Below, one piece after another: positions 44,510-55,395 of a stretch of DNA of 64,000 bases. The stretch is from Symbiodinium natans (lineage: Eukaryota > Sar > Dinophyceae > Suessiales > Symbiodiniaceae): positions 422,501 to 486,500 of the forward strand of contig CAJNDS010001347.1 of assembly GCA_905221605.1 (NCBI GenBank), written 5' to 3'. A program made the position numbers and the translations under genes. How positions within the stretch are numbered: position 1 is the first letter of the stretch; every line of letters starts with the position of its first letter. Under the pieces are notes generated by a model that saw only the letters and a list, made by a program, of their open reading frames with translations, did not search any database and was not told the DNA's origin.

Positions 44510-44889
44510 CTCAGGGTTATAGGGCTTAAGGCTTATTTGGGTTTAGGGTTTAGGGTTTAGGGCATTTGGGTTGACGGTTTTTCTCCGGGGTCTAGGGTTT
44601 CGTGCTGACGGCTTATTAGGGTTTAAGGATTGGGGTTTGTTAGAGTTTAAGTTGTAGGCTTGAGGTAGCTTGAGGTTGCGTCGATAGACTCGGCTGTGAT
44701 GGTAGGCAGTTTCCGACAGTCAAACCTAAACCCTAACCCCAAAACCCAAAACCCTAAGCCCTACACCCTAAACCCTAAACCCTAAACCCTAAACCCTAAA
44801 CCCTATCCTTGAAGGCGATTCGGAGGGTGGCCGAAGCCAGCCCAAACTTAACGAGCCCAAGTGCACATACGAAAAGAGTGGACAGGTGA

Positions 44890-45520
44890 GGGCAAAGCCT
44901 CATCGGTCTTTATTGCTAGGAAGAATACCAATAAATGTTACACGTAGATGAAAAAGAGAAAGTATACTAGAGGATGAACTGAAAGAACATCTTAGTACCC
45001 ACAATTTTGTTCTCCATCCAGAGAAGATAGAAATTATGGCACGTGATTCTAGATGTACTGCAGCATACCCAAAAATCACTGTAGAATCACCTATAGTAGA
45101 CATTGATAAAATGAGATGTGAGAAGAAAGAACTAATTCTACGGTGAAATAATGGTGGATTTCCAATATCAAAAAAACAATTCATCAGAGATCCTTGTACC
45201 AGTTGGTAAGGATATAAAGACTGCAACTCCAGTATACATATGATATCTTGGTCTAACAGTTCACAACTGTGTGCCAGCTTAACCGCTCTCCCTCTCACAC
45301 CTTGACACCCAACCTCTGTTCCCAAGCCACTAAGAGCCGACCCTCGGGCCGCGTGTCTAACCTTCCGAAGCCTCCAAAAAACCCACATTAAGCTAGTGAT
45401 AAAGCGGCGGTAAAGAATGCAAGCGCCCGTAATCATGTTGTAACGAGGCTTTTGCCTCATGTCTTTTTCGCCGTTCATTCGTTCGCACCGTTCGCAAGCC
45501 CGTTTGTTTTTACTCACTCA
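44890..45520. other. AT-rich foreign-looking segment, possible decayed retroelement piece
   Basis: AT-rich compared with its neighbours. A plus-strand frame around 44955-45140 reads DELKEHLSTHNFVLHPEKIE then ITVESPIVDIDKM before a stop, faintly like the region after the catalytic loop of LINE RTs. The longer minus-strand frame (44900-45517) has no recognisable motif. I call only a likely decayed insertion. Confidence 0.3.
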
Positions 45521-45588
45521 CTCTCATAGTAATATGCTGTTGCCCCGCACATTCTTGTTCTTGCTCTTCGTGTTCTTCTTGTTCTTCT

Positions 45589-45834
<246 letters not shown>

Positions 45835-46019
45835 TCTCTTAGCGAGGAGGTCCTTTGGACTGAAGACTGCAATTTAGGGTTTAGGGTTTAAGGTTTAGGG
45901 TTGAAGGTTTAGTAGTTATGTTCCGAAGCCATTTCAGGGCTGAGATAACACCTTGCGAAGCTCTTCGGGGGCCGCCGGTTATGTAGGGTAAGCCCAGGGT
46001 TTGACCGTTTAGGTTGGGC

Positions 46020-46107
46020 GGTTCCCCCTTATGCTAATGGTCCTTAATCAGGATGTCTAGTTGGTGTACTGGAATCCCTATTAAGGACTGCTAGTATAAG
46101 GGTGAAC
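46020..46107. mobile_element. Inverted-repeat element family F, copy 1
   Basis: Ends GTTCCCCCTTATGCTAATGG and its partner GCTAGTATAAGGGTGAAC. A relative lies at 59692-59780. Confidence 0.7.
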
Positions 46108-46373
46108 ATGCCAAGGTTCCGGGTTGAGGGTTTAAGGTTCAAGGGAGAAACCAAGTCACCCGAAGAAAGAAGCCACAAACCGAACAGATGCCCTCAAAGC
46201 CCTAAAAGTTCTTTAGCCTGCAGCTTGCACCACAACCCTCAACACTCAACCCTGAACCCTAAACCCTAAACCCTAAGCCCTAATAACCCTAATGTCCCTA
46301 ATAACCCTTTTTAACCCTCATAACCCCAATAACTCTAATGACTCTAATAACCCTGAACACTGTAATGTTGCAG

Positions 46374-46406
46374 CCGCGGTGCTCATCCGCTGTCGCCTAC
46401 GACAAG
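46374..46406 (+). CDS. 33-bp plus-strand exon-like island
   Basis: Eleven codons (PRCSSAVAYDK) between an ATGTTGCAG acceptor and an AAG/GTCTGA donor. One of few plus-strand candidates, near 46961-47030. Longer open frames cross the donor, so this is tentative. Confidence 0.3.
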
Positions 46407-46960
46407 GTCTGATTGGCGAGATTTTAGGCAGGGCTCTTGGTGTTCTTTGGCTGAGGTTACGATCTCGGGTAAACCCTGCAAAGCCCTAACCCCCCTGTTC
46501 GCGAAGCTCGACGCTCATCATCCCCACACGCGCCCTACCTTTCAAACCCTAAGCTCCTAAACCCCTCAACCCCCCAAACCCCCCCAACCCCCCAAACCCC
46601 CCAACCCTCAAACCCCTGTGACAATCAACCCCTTAGCCCTCCACCCTAACACCCTAGAACCCCAAACACCTCTAGTTCATGAACTTCTAACCCCTTAACC
46701 TGGTTGTGTGGCGAAAAATGAAGTTTCCATTTCGCGGTAAGTCAACTTTGAGTTCCACAACAACAGCAGCCCTGGACCCCAAACCCTAAACCCCAATGCA
46801 GATGGTGTCAGACGCCAAGCCACGAGCAGTGATTCGACAAGCCAAAGCCCTAAACCCTAAACCCTAAACCCTAATCCCCAAACCCCAAACCCTAAACCCT
46901 ACACCCCGGCCTACCTCGTGTGACATTCCCCCGCTCCCCACGCCAATTGCCCTGACGCAG

Positions 46961-47030
46961 AATGTGCCTCAGGGCTGGGTGGCAGTGTCGCCTGGCACCG
47001 AGCACAACAAGTTCATGGGCCGCGGTTATG
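46961..47030 (+). CDS. Plus-strand exon-like island VPQGWVAVSPGTEHNKFMG
   Basis: 70 bp from a CTGACGCAG acceptor to a TATG/GTCTAGGG donor, reading VPQGWVAVSPGTEHNKFMGR then GY with strongly G/C-ending codons; the minus strand is weaker. Evidence for a plus-strand gene in 46-48 kb. Confidence 0.5.
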
Positions 47031-47184
47031 GTCTAGGGTTTAGGGTTTGGGGGTTTAGGGGTTTAGGTTCAGGGTCGTTTCAGTTTGAGGGGTTTGGAGG
47101 TCTCATTGGGCTTACAAGGGCCTTCGGGGTTGAACTGCTTAGATTTACGGGGCTCAGGGCTTCGGCTTTCTTTGCTTGACTATA

Positions 47185-47304
47185 CAGGGTGGGGCCCCCT
47201 AGTTATAAGTAGAGTTATAAGGGCCCCAAATTGGGTTATAAGGACCCTAAGTTAGGTTATAAGTCCCTTAACTACAGTTAGTATAGTAAGGGGGCCCCAC
47301 CCTG
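47185..47304. mobile_element. MITE family A, copy 3 (inverted)
   Basis: 120 bp in the opposite orientation to the other copies, with TA flanks and intact terminal repeats. Confidence 0.9.
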
Positions 47305-47536
47305 TAGGGCGATCCGAAGTCTGGGCCCTAAAAACCTTACGTGCACTATACGCATCAGGGTTTAGGCTTTAGGGTTTAGGGGTTTAGGCACATACTTCGG
47401 ATGCCTTTAAATCCCATGAAACAAGGGTAAGGGAGAATACTAAGGGGCCATGGTTCCAGCCTTAAGTTGGTTGAAGGGACTTGTTTCGGGGGTTTATGGG
47501 ATCTCAAGGGGGGGGTTTAGACTCTTGTCGGTTGAG

Positions 47537-47625
47537 CCAACCCTAAACCCTAAACCCTAAACCCTAAACCCTAAACGCTAAACCCTAAACCCTAAACCCT
47601 AAGCCCTAACCCTAAACCCTAAACC
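47537..47625. repeat. CCCTAAA tract
   Basis: About 12 C-strand units with single variants, left of the plus-strand island at 47657. Confidence 0.95.
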
Positions 47626-47656
47626 CTGCTTAAGGCCATGAAATAGCCTGGTCCAG

Positions 47657-47741
47657 CCCGGGGAACGCGGACAACCAGTTGTGGCGCCACTGCCTCGACT
47701 TTAGGGCACGCGGAGGGTCCCTGGGACTTCGGGCTTTTAGG
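47657..47741 (+). CDS. Plus-strand exon-like island PGNADNQLWRHCLDFRARG
   Basis: 85 bp from a CTGGTCCAG acceptor to an AGG/GTTTAGGG donor made by the repeat, reading PGNADNQLWRHCLDFRARGG. CCCTAAA left and TTTAGGG right. Its phase does not join directly to 46961-47030, so another exon would be needed between them. Confidence 0.4.
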
Positions 47742-48448
47742 GTTTAGGGTTTAGGGCTTAGGGGTTAGGGGTTAGGGTTTAGGGTTTAGGGTTTAGGGCG
47801 AGGGCTGGGCTTCAGGGTTGGGGACTAAGCGTGAGGGTATACGGGCTAGGGCCCAGGGCGGCAGAGTTGAGTTAGGTTTTTGCGGTTCTTGGGATGAGGA
47901 TGCCTTGCGCTGCCTGTACGCGTTGTTAGTCTTCAGGGTTTGGGGTTTAGGGTTGAGGGATAAGGTTTAGGGTTAGATCTTCGCTGATCATGATGAACCA
48001 GTTTGCTCTTTGAACGTAGCGAGGTCGCTCGCGGCATATTTAAGCGCAGCTCCATACCTTAACCACCCTCAAGTATCTACGAGCTAGCTTAAGTAGGTGC
48101 TTACCCAAAACCCTAAACCCTTTTAAGCCCTAAACCCTAAACCCTAAACCCTAAAACCTAAACCTTTTGGGGGCCCTGTGAGTTTAGGGGTCTAGTCTTT
48201 AGAGGGCTTATCGGGCTTCCAAACCTTTTAAAAGGGCCTCGGGCTTCGGGGTCTGGGGATTTGGAGCTCCCAGTAGCACCCTAAACCCTAAACCCGAAAA
48301 CCCTAAACCCTAAAACCCTAAACCCTTTTAAGCCCTAAACCCTAAACCCTAAACCCGAAACCCTAAACCCTAAAGGACTGTTCACAGTTCCCTATTTGCC
48401 AGGGTCCTCATGCCACCACCTGTTCCTAAGCCGCAATCAACCAGGGTG
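47742..48448. other. Spacer of degenerate telomere-type repeats
   Basis: Mixed TTTAGGG and CCCTAAA runs with unique patches. A minus-strand frame near 48380-48445 (DCGLGTGGGMRTLAN) is open but weakly bordered. Confidence 0.4.
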
Positions 48449-48596
48449 TAAGGTTTAGGGTTTAGGGTTTAGGGTTTAGGGTTTAGGGTTTAGGGTTTAG
48501 GGTTTAGGGTTTAGGGTTTAGGGTTTAGGGTTTAAGGTTTAGGGTTTAGGGTTTAGGGTCCGGTCTAGGGTTTAGGGCAACCCTAAACCCCTCAAT
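48449..48596. repeat. TTTAGGG tract meeting CCCTAAA head-on
   Basis: About 14 G-strand units, then within 20 bases a short CCCTAAA run: an almost spacerless inverted junction. Confidence 0.9.
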
Positions 48597-48756
48597 GAGT
48601 AGTTCTCTACATGTCCTGGGGACATTAAATTACGGGCGCCGTACTGTATATCGGACCCCAAAACGGGACCCTAATTCGAGAACTACCGTCATGAAGAACC
48701 CAAACCCCTAAAGTAGGAAACGCTCCTCTGCGGACGAGCAAGCAAGACTGGAACTG

Positions 48757-48891
48757 AACCCTAAACCCTAAACCCCTAAACCCCTAAACCCCTAAACCCC
48801 TAAACCCCTAAACCCCTAAACCCTAAACCCCTAAACCCCTAAACCCCTAAACCCCTAAACCCCTAAACCCCTAAACCCCTAAACCCTAAAC
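48757..48891. repeat. CCCCTAAA octamer tract
   Basis: About 14 consecutive CCCCTAAA octamers with a few heptamers, unlike the heptamers elsewhere. Confidence 0.95.
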
Positions 48892-49005
48892 CCTGACTGC
48901 CACTCCCTGGTGCTGCAATCTGGCTGCTCGAAGCTCATCTCATACTTGGCGGTCGCGTAGTATTTTCTATCGGAGCCATAGTAGCACGGAGAGAACGGTG
49001 TCAGC
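48892..49005 (-). CDS. Exon-like island FSPCYYGSDRKYYATAKYE
   Basis: 114 bp from an AAGATTCAG acceptor (49006-49008) to an AGG/GTTTAGGG donor formed by the telomere repeat, reading LTPFSPCYYGSDRKYYATAK then YEMSFEQPDCSTREWQS. Strong G/C third positions; aromatic-rich. Family unknown. Confidence 0.6.
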
Positions 49006-49008
49006 CTG

Positions 49009-50004
49009 AATCTTGGGTTGAGAGCACACCTCGTGACATCTACACCTCTCTGAACCTCAAACCCGAAATCATCAAACTCTCAACGCAAAAGAAATCCCCT
49101 GCTTAGTCTCAGAGAGCCTTTGGAAAGGGACAGGGCTGGTATAGTGTCTTGCGCAATACTCGAGCTTTGGTTGGTGTTGAGGAAATCTGGTAGGGACTGG
49201 GTAGGAGGAATTATGGGGCGCATGGCTTCGGGGAGTTCCTGAGCATCTAGGACTCAAGCCTCTTGAGTTGTTGGGGTTCGCGCTTAACCCTAGACCCTAA
49301 AAACCCTAAACTCTAAACCCTGAAGCTTAAACTCGAAACCCTAAACCCTAAACCCTAAAGCTTAAACTCTAAACCCTAAACCCTAAACCCTAAACTTAAA
49401 CCATCCAGACCTTATGGACCCAAAGAGCCCCTGAACCCTAAACCCTAAACGCTAAATCCTATACTTCGTTGCGTATAGGTCCATTTCCCAAAATAACCCT
49501 AGACCCTAGACCCTAAACCCCCTTCAAGGGACCCCCCCCCCACAAGGGTTCACCCCCTTTTATTGGAACCCCCGTATGACCCTAAACCCACACCCTGGAA
49601 GTTCCTTCTCGTGCCCTTCTCGCCCAAACTCTCCCAAACCCCGGGTTTGGGGTTTAGGGTTAGGGGTAGACGGGTTTAGGGGTTTAGGGATTTAGGTGTC
49701 TAGGGGTTTAGGGGTTTTGGGGTGTAGGGGTTTAGGGTTTTTGGGGTTGGGGGGTTTTGGGGTTTAGGGTTTTGGGGTTTTGGGGTTTGGGGGTTTTGGG
49801 GTTTAGGGTTTTGGGGTTTGGGGGCTGGGGGTTTAGGGGTTTAGGGTTTGGGGTGGTTTCAACCCTCTCCCATCCCAAGAATATAACAGCGACATCCTGA
49901 GGCCCACCAAAACGCTAAACTCCTACTTCCTCGAAACCTGAATCAATAAATCCGAAACTCTGAAACCCTAGACCCCAAAGGCCCTGAACTCCCAACCCTA
50001 GAGG
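49009..50004. other. Spacer with TTTGGGG/TTTAGGG variants
   Basis: Contains a GGGGTTT-rich block (49640-49855) with TTTTGGGG, TTTGGGG and TTTAGGG mixed, plus unassigned sequence. No supported gene. Confidence 0.4.
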
Positions 50005-50082
50005 CCCCGAACCCTAAACCCTAAACCCTAAACCCTAAACCCTAACCCTAAACCCTAAACCCTAAACCCTAAACCCTAAACC
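50005..50082. repeat. CCCTAAA tract
   Basis: About 11 C-strand units, facing the G-strand tract at 50155 across a 70-base island (possible minus reading KGNHDIHYLGCSLGELS). Confidence 0.95.
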
Positions 50083-50154
50083 CAGCCGGGACTCAACTCC
50101 CCTAGGCTGCAGCCCAGGTAGTGGATGTCGTGGTTGCCTTTATCTCAATCGGGT

Positions 50155-50247
50155 TTAGGGTTTAGGGTTTAGGGTTTAGGGTTTAGGGTTTAGGGTTTAG
50201 GGTTTAGGGTTTAGGGTTTAGGGTTTAGGGTTTAGGGTTTAGGGTTA
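50155..50247. repeat. TTTAGGG tract
   Basis: About 13 perfect G-strand units. Confidence 0.95.
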
Positions 50248-50364
50248 ACGGATGCTTGGGGTTTAGAGCTTAGGGGCATTAGGATTCCTAGGGTTTTAGG
50301 ATGCTGAGGGGTTTAGATTTAAAGGATGCTTGGGGTGTAGAGCTTAGGGGTTTTAGGATGCATA

Positions 50365-50474
50365 CCCTAAGGATCCATGTACCTATATGGTATATACTTG
50401 GGCCCTAGAGCTACTATATAGGAACCCCTGTAAGGCCCAAGTATGTACTATACAGGCACACGGATCCTTAAGGG
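50365..50474. mobile_element. Long palindromic element
   Basis: 110 bp whose halves are inverted copies: CCCTAAGGATCC...TATACTTGGGCC and GGCCCAAGTATG...GGATCCTTAAGGG. Sits 10 bases from MITE A copy 4. Confidence 0.8.
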
Positions 50475-50484
50475 ATAGGGTTTA

Positions 50485-50604
50485 CAGGGTGGGGCCCCCT
50501 TACTATACTAACTGTAGTTAAGGGACTTATAACCTAACTTAGGGTCCTTATAACCCAATTTAGGGCCCTTATAACTCTACTTATAACTAGGGGGCCCCAC
50601 CCTG
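50485..50604. mobile_element. MITE family A, copy 4
   Basis: 120 bp with TA flanks, directly beside the palindromic element at 50365-50474. Confidence 0.9.
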
Positions 50605-50699
50605 TAGGGTTGAGGGGAGGTTTAGGATGCTGAGGGGTTGAGAGTTTCGGGAGGCCTTGGCTGCTTAGGGGTTTTTGGGCCCTAGGAATCCTAATGCCC

Positions 50700-50957
50700 C
50701 TGAGCTCTAAACCCTAAACCCCAAACCCTAAACCCTAAACCCTAAACCCTAAACCCTAAACCCTAAACAATTTCGGAGGGCACCCAACCCTAAACCTTAA
50801 AACGCCCAACGAAAATCGTACGCTAAGTTAGCCTTCTCGGCTCAAAGGCTGGCCTCAGGATTCCCGGTAAAAGTTCACCGATTTAGGGTTTAGGGTTTAG
50901 GGTTTAGGGTTTAGGGTTTAGGGTTTAGGGTTAGGGTTTAGGGTTTAGGGTTTAGGG
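50700..50957. repeat. CCCTAAA tract, island, TTTAGGG tract
   Basis: C-strand units (50700-50768), about 110 bases of unassigned sequence, then G-strand units (50881-50957). Confidence 0.9.
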
Positions 50958-51029
50958 CGAGACCTACGCTCGAACACCATAAGAGGCCCCTGAGGGATCT
51001 ACACCCTCAGGTTTTCAATGCAAGGTCTT

Positions 51030-51120
51030 AATCCCCTCCCCCCCTACCTCATATAATAACTACTCCCATTGTGGTAATATTAGGGTATATAATGTTATGG
51101 GGTAGGGGGGGGGGGATTGA
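51030..51120. other. Inverted repeat with C/G runs
   Basis: AATCCCCTCCCCCCCTACC and GGTAGGGGGGGGGGATT face each other around an AT-rich core. Could be a decayed MITE. Confidence 0.5.
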
Positions 51121-51484
51121 TTATGAGGTGAGGGCATGAAACAAACGTGCAGCAAGCTGGCGGGGGTTAAGGGGTTGACGCTCATACGGCTCATACGGGT
51201 TTAGGTGTTTTTTTCAGGTTCAGGCTTTAAAAGCATTAACTGAGGCTTTAGGCCTCAGGGCCTTACAGGGTTGAGAGATTGTGGTGCAAGAGAGTACTTG
51301 GGAAAATTGGGCTTAGGGTTCTAAGTTTAGGGCAGTTTAGGGTGCCTACATACAGTAGGCCCTCAACCCACTTGACCGAGGAAACTCAATTGCAGCCGGG
51401 AGACCGATGACTGGAAACACGCGGTCCTCAGTCTTTAGCTTTAGGATTCAAGATGCCCATAGCATTTATGGGCATACATATACA

Positions 51485-51485
51485 C

Positions 51486-51521
<36 letters not shown>

Positions 51522-51523
51522 AA
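51485..51523. repeat. TA/TG compound microsatellite
   Basis: ATATATATATG then about nine TG units. Confidence 0.95.
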
Positions 51524-52352
51524 GGTTCGTAGGGTTCCGCCCTCCTACCCCTACATCCCTCTCCCCCCCCACCCCCCACTTCCGCACACCCCGACAATCT
51601 GTATGTATTCGAGGAAGAGCCAGCCAGTTACACGCTGCAACAACATGGAGCGTAAGCATTCTACACTGCTACCGCCTCCACCGCACATACTAGCCAGGCA
51701 GATCCGCGAAGGCTGATTGTCATCTTCCAAAGTGATGACGTCGCCAGACGAACGGAACTAGATGAAACCCATGAACAGGCCGTGATCAATTCCTGATAAA
51801 ACACGATTACAATCCATATTCGAGCTTACATCAGAACTGTTTTGAGCATCTTCAATGCCATTCGAAGCTATTTGTAGCTTATCCAACTCATCCTTCTCAT
51901 TCCCAATTTCAGGGTTTAGGGCATATAAACCCTAAACCCTAAACCCTATAAGGTTTAGGAAGTGCGACCGCGGATGCGGACTGACAAATTAAGGGGCTCC
52001 AGCAGTTCAAGGGTTTGGCGGGTTTCCGAAAATAGGCGCACCGTTCCCTGTAAGGGGATTCTGTTCTATTTGGGGTATAAAATAGGGGTACCCCTGTTTT
52101 GGGAAAATACCCGTTTAAGGCGCAGGGATGTTGCGCTGGGGATGCAGAGTTTCAGCCTACAACTCCAAGACCACAAAAACCCTAAAGGCCTGAAACCAGA
52201 AGCCCTGAAAGCGCCTGTTGTTCGCCGAATTACAAAACCTTAAAGACGAAAGTCTGGAACCCTAAGCTGCAAAACCTTGCAGATGAAATGCTGAAACCCG
52301 AACCTCGACTAGCCCAAGCCCTGAACTCTCGGGACCCCAAATCCTTAAACAG
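51524..52352. other. Unassigned sequence
   Basis: Mostly unique DNA with few repeats. A 93-codon plus-strand frame (51962-52243) lacks splice-like borders and codon bias; I do not call a gene. Confidence 0.4.
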
Positions 52353-52512
52353 TGCACCCTAAACCCTAAACCCTAAACCCTAAACCCTAAACTCCAACCC
52401 CTAAACCCTAAACCCTAAACCCTAAACCCTAAACCCTAAACCCTAAACCCTAAACCCTAAACCCTAAACCCTAAACCCTAAACCCTAAACCCTAAACCCT
52501 AAACCCTAAACC
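52353..52512. repeat. CCCTAAA tract
   Basis: About 22 C-strand units with one CTCCAAC interruption. Confidence 0.95.
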
Positions 52513-52718
52513 CCAAGCCCTGCGACCTCAAGCTTCAACCCTGCACCCTGGAACCCAATCATGCAACCCTAAACCCTCAACTTCAAAACCCTAAAAAAAC
52601 CTCAACCCTAAAGCCTGAAACCAAAGCCTTCAATCCTAAGTGAACCCCAAACCCTAAACCCTAAACCCTAAACCCTTGAACCTAAACATGCAACCCTAGA
52701 CCCTCAACTTCCCAAGAC

Positions 52719-52787
52719 CTCAAAAGCACAGAGATGCCCCGGAGGCTCGACAGGGACGCTGCCATTCAGATACTTCTGAAAAGCATC
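52719..52787 (-). CDS. 69-bp exon-like island DAFQKYLNGSVPVEPPGHL
   Basis: Exactly 23 codons from a GATTTCTCAG acceptor (52788-52790) to a GAG/GTCTTG donor (52712-52718): DAFQKYLNGSVPVEPPGHLC. Phase 0 at both ends. The plus strand is also open but has no such borders. Confidence 0.55.
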
Positions 52788-52805
52788 CTGAGAAATCTAA
52801 GGGTG

Positions 52806-53400
52806 GGGTTTAGGGTTTAGGGTTTAGGGTTTAGGGTTTAGGGTTTAGGGTTTAGGGTTTAGCGTGTTTAGGGTTTTTAGGGTTTTTAGGGTTTTTAGGG
52901 GTTTTAGGGTTTTTAGGGTTTTTAGGGTTTTTAGGGTTTTTAGGGTTTTTAGGGTTTAGGGTTTATTAAGGTTTAAGGGTTTAGGGTTTAGGGTAATTCC
53001 ATGGTCCCTTCATATGGGTCCCTGAAAGGGGGACCCTGACATACTTCGGAACCCTGTAGAGCAAGTAAGGGTTTAGGGTTTAGGGTTTAGGGTTTAGCGT
53101 TTTTAGGGTTTTTAGGGTTTTTAGGGTTTTTAGGGTTTTTAGGGGTTTTAGGGTTTTAGGGTTTTTAGGGTTTTTAGGGTTTTTAGGGTTTTTGGGGTTT
53201 TTGGGGTTTAGGGTTTAGGGTTTAAGGTTTAAGGGTTTAGGGTTTAGGGTAATTCCATGGTCCCTTCATATGGGTCCCTGAAAGGGGAACCCTGACATAC
53301 TTCGGAACCCTGTAGAGCAAGTAAGGGTTTAGGGCTTAGGGCTTAGGGCTTAGGGCTTAGGGCTTAGGGCTTAGGGCTTAGGGCTTAGGGCTTATGGCCT
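52806..53400. repeat. TTTTTAGGG arrays in a 256-bp tandem duplication, ending in GGGCTTA block
   Basis: TTTAGGG, then TTTTTAGGG nonamers, then a unique 88-base piece (52991 and again at 53247) that looks like one half of inverted-repeat family C. The pair repeats with few changes. The right end is nine consecutive GGGCTTA units. Confidence 0.85.
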
Positions 53401-53902
53401 ATGTAACTTCCCTTAGGAGCAAAGACACGGCGCGAACCCTTCGGGGCTGCGGGTGCCAGGCTATACGGGTACAAATGTACACTGAGCCCTCAACCCTCAA
53501 CCCTACTAGGTTTAGGGTTTAGGGTTCAGGGTTTAGGGTTCAGTCGGTTTAACCGCCGTAACCCCGAAAACCTAAACCCTATGGAGTTGGGGTGATGGGT
53601 CTGTTGTACCATGCAGCCCCTTACTACTGGAAAAGGGCCCTGGAACAGAGATTGATAGGTGTAGGGTTTAGGGTTGAGGGTTTAGGGTCAGGATTTGGGG
53701 TTTAGGGTTTGGGGTTTAGCGTTAAGGCTATACAGGGCATAGCAGGTTGAGGGCTTGGGAATAATATGGGTGGGGGGAGGGGGGGTTTCCTACAAGTTCT
53801 TAGTATATGAGGCTATGTGAGGTACAAGGACTTCGGGATTTAGGTATTATCTTACACCGCTGGTCCTGGAGGGCTTAAGTTCGCCAGTTGCCTACAATCC
53901 AG

Positions 53903-53981
53903 TCAGGCTTCCCTGGTGCTGTTGCAGGCGAGCTGGTCGCCCCCTCCATAGCCCACGTCCCCCACCTCAGCGTCCAGCTTT
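53903..53981 (-). CDS. Terminal-exon-like island KLDAEVGDVGYGGGDQLAC
   Basis: From a CCCCACAG acceptor (53982-53984) the minus strand reads KLDAEVGDVGYGGGDQLACN then STREA and a TGA stop (53903-53905). Very strong G/C third positions. Either a gene end or an exon with an unseen donor. Confidence 0.5.
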
Positions 53982-54116
53982 CTGTGGGGTCGTAAAGCCC
54001 TAACCCCTAAACCCTAAACCTAAACTCGTGTGTGCGAATGTAAAAAAGTGCAGCAACCGGGTTTTAGGTCGGGCTGGGCAGTAATCCTTACAACCCCAAA
54101 CATTCCCGTATGAAGG

Positions 54117-54223
54117 TCTGCAGGGCGCAGGGTTCTATGTTCCGGACACATGCCCTTGTAGCAGTGTCGGAATGCAGTACCCGGCCATACGTGGTGCAGC
54201 CAGCGTTGCCCAGTGCCCCCACA
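54117..54223 (-). CDS. Exon-like island GALGNAGCTTYGRVLHSDT
   Basis: Follows an AACCCAG acceptor (54224-54226) and reads GALGNAGCTTYGRVLHSDTA then TRACVRNIEPCAL. Lower border unsure; other frames partly open. Confidence 0.4.
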
Positions 54224-54269
54224 CTGGGTTTAGGGTTTAGGGTTTAGGGTTTAGGGTTTAGGGTTGTGC

Positions 54270-54368
54270 TCCCGCCCTGTGGTGGGGGGGAGGGCTGGAG
54301 GTGCTGCCCGGAGGCCACAAAGACGGCCGTGGGCTTGGCCCCCTGGTTCTGCACGAAGTCTTGCATGC
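54270..54368 (-). CDS. Exon-like island MQDFVQNQGAKPTAVFVAS
   Basis: After a TTCGCCAG acceptor (54369-54371) the minus strand reads GMQDFVQNQGAKPTAVFVAS then GQHLQPSPPPQGGS with G/C-ending codons. TTTAGGG lies to its left here, so it is not in the usual C-island-G layout. Confidence 0.5.
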
Positions 54369-54674
54369 CTGGCGAAGTCACGGCGGATGAGGCGGATGAG
54401 TCTTACAACCTAAAACCCTAAACCCTAAACCCTAAAGTAGCCCCAAAAAAGGTTCAACCCTAACTCCCTGCAACCCTGAACCCCCAAAGCCCTAGCTCCC
54501 AAGACCCTATTAAATCCCTGAAGCCCCAAAATGGTTCAACCCCAAAAAACCTACAGCCCCAACCCTACAAACCCTCCTCTAAACCCTAAAAACCCGAACA
54601 ACCGAAGCCGTAAACCCTAAACTCTAAACTCTAAAACCCTAGAACCTTTCTTTCTTTGAGCTTGTAAGTTCTCA

Positions 54675-54799
54675 GGTGGTGACATGGTCCCTTGGTATGA
54701 GCCCATGATCGGGGACCCCTTATATACCCCGTATAAAGGGCCCATATTTCAGAACTCTTGAAGGAGGTAGGGGACCATACTAAGGGCCATGAAACTACC
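54675..54799. mobile_element. Inverted-repeat element family C, copy 2
   Basis: Ends GGTGGTGACATGGTCCCTTG and ACTAAGGGCCATGAAACTAC. Confidence 0.65.
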
Positions 54800-55324
54800 C
54801 TCAGAAACTTGCTAGACAGGAGGACTCCAGGGTGCCCTGCTTGGTTTCAAAAAGGCCTTGTAAGGGAACAGAAACCCTGGAAAAGGGAATAAGGGCCCAC
54901 TCACTGGGGCCCTAGTAGCCCTAAACCCTAAACCTTTAGGGTTTCGGGCTTAGGGTGTGGAAGTTTGGTGTTTAGACTTTAGGGTTTAGAGTGTAGTTTA
55001 GGGTTGAGGTTCGACCTGCTCAGTGCTTGAAGTTTGATTGGGAGTTTAGGATTCTAGGTTTCAGCTTCCCCAGCAACCTGACAACAAAACTCTTTTGCAC
55101 CATGGGGTTCATTAGAAGAGAACGGATCAAAACCCTAAACCCTAGACACAAACCCCAACGGCTAGTCCCTAAACCGTCAAGCCCTGCAAACCCTAAATCC
55201 TAGACACCTAAAACCCTGAAGGCCTAAAACCCTGTAAACCCTGAACCCACCCAAAACTATATCCCTAAACCCTGAACCCTAAACCCTAAACCCTAAACCC
55301 TAAAATCCTAAACCCTATATCAAC

Positions 55325-55392
55325 CCTCAGCCTTTCACGCTGCAGCTCCCCTCCCCGGCCTTCATAGAGGCTGAAGGCACCTTCGTAAGCAC
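55325..55392 (-). CDS. Exon-like island AYEGAFSLYEGRGGELQRE
   Basis: 68 bp from a CCGTGCCAG acceptor (55393-55395) to a donor AGG/GTTGAT, reading AYEGAFSLYEGRGGELQRER. CCCTAAA left and TTTAGGG right. Confidence 0.5.
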
Positions 55393-55395
55393 CTG

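Noticed and set aside
51962-52243. Plus-strand 93-codon frame
   Set aside because: Codon use is not coding-like and part of it reads diverged telomere-type repeats.
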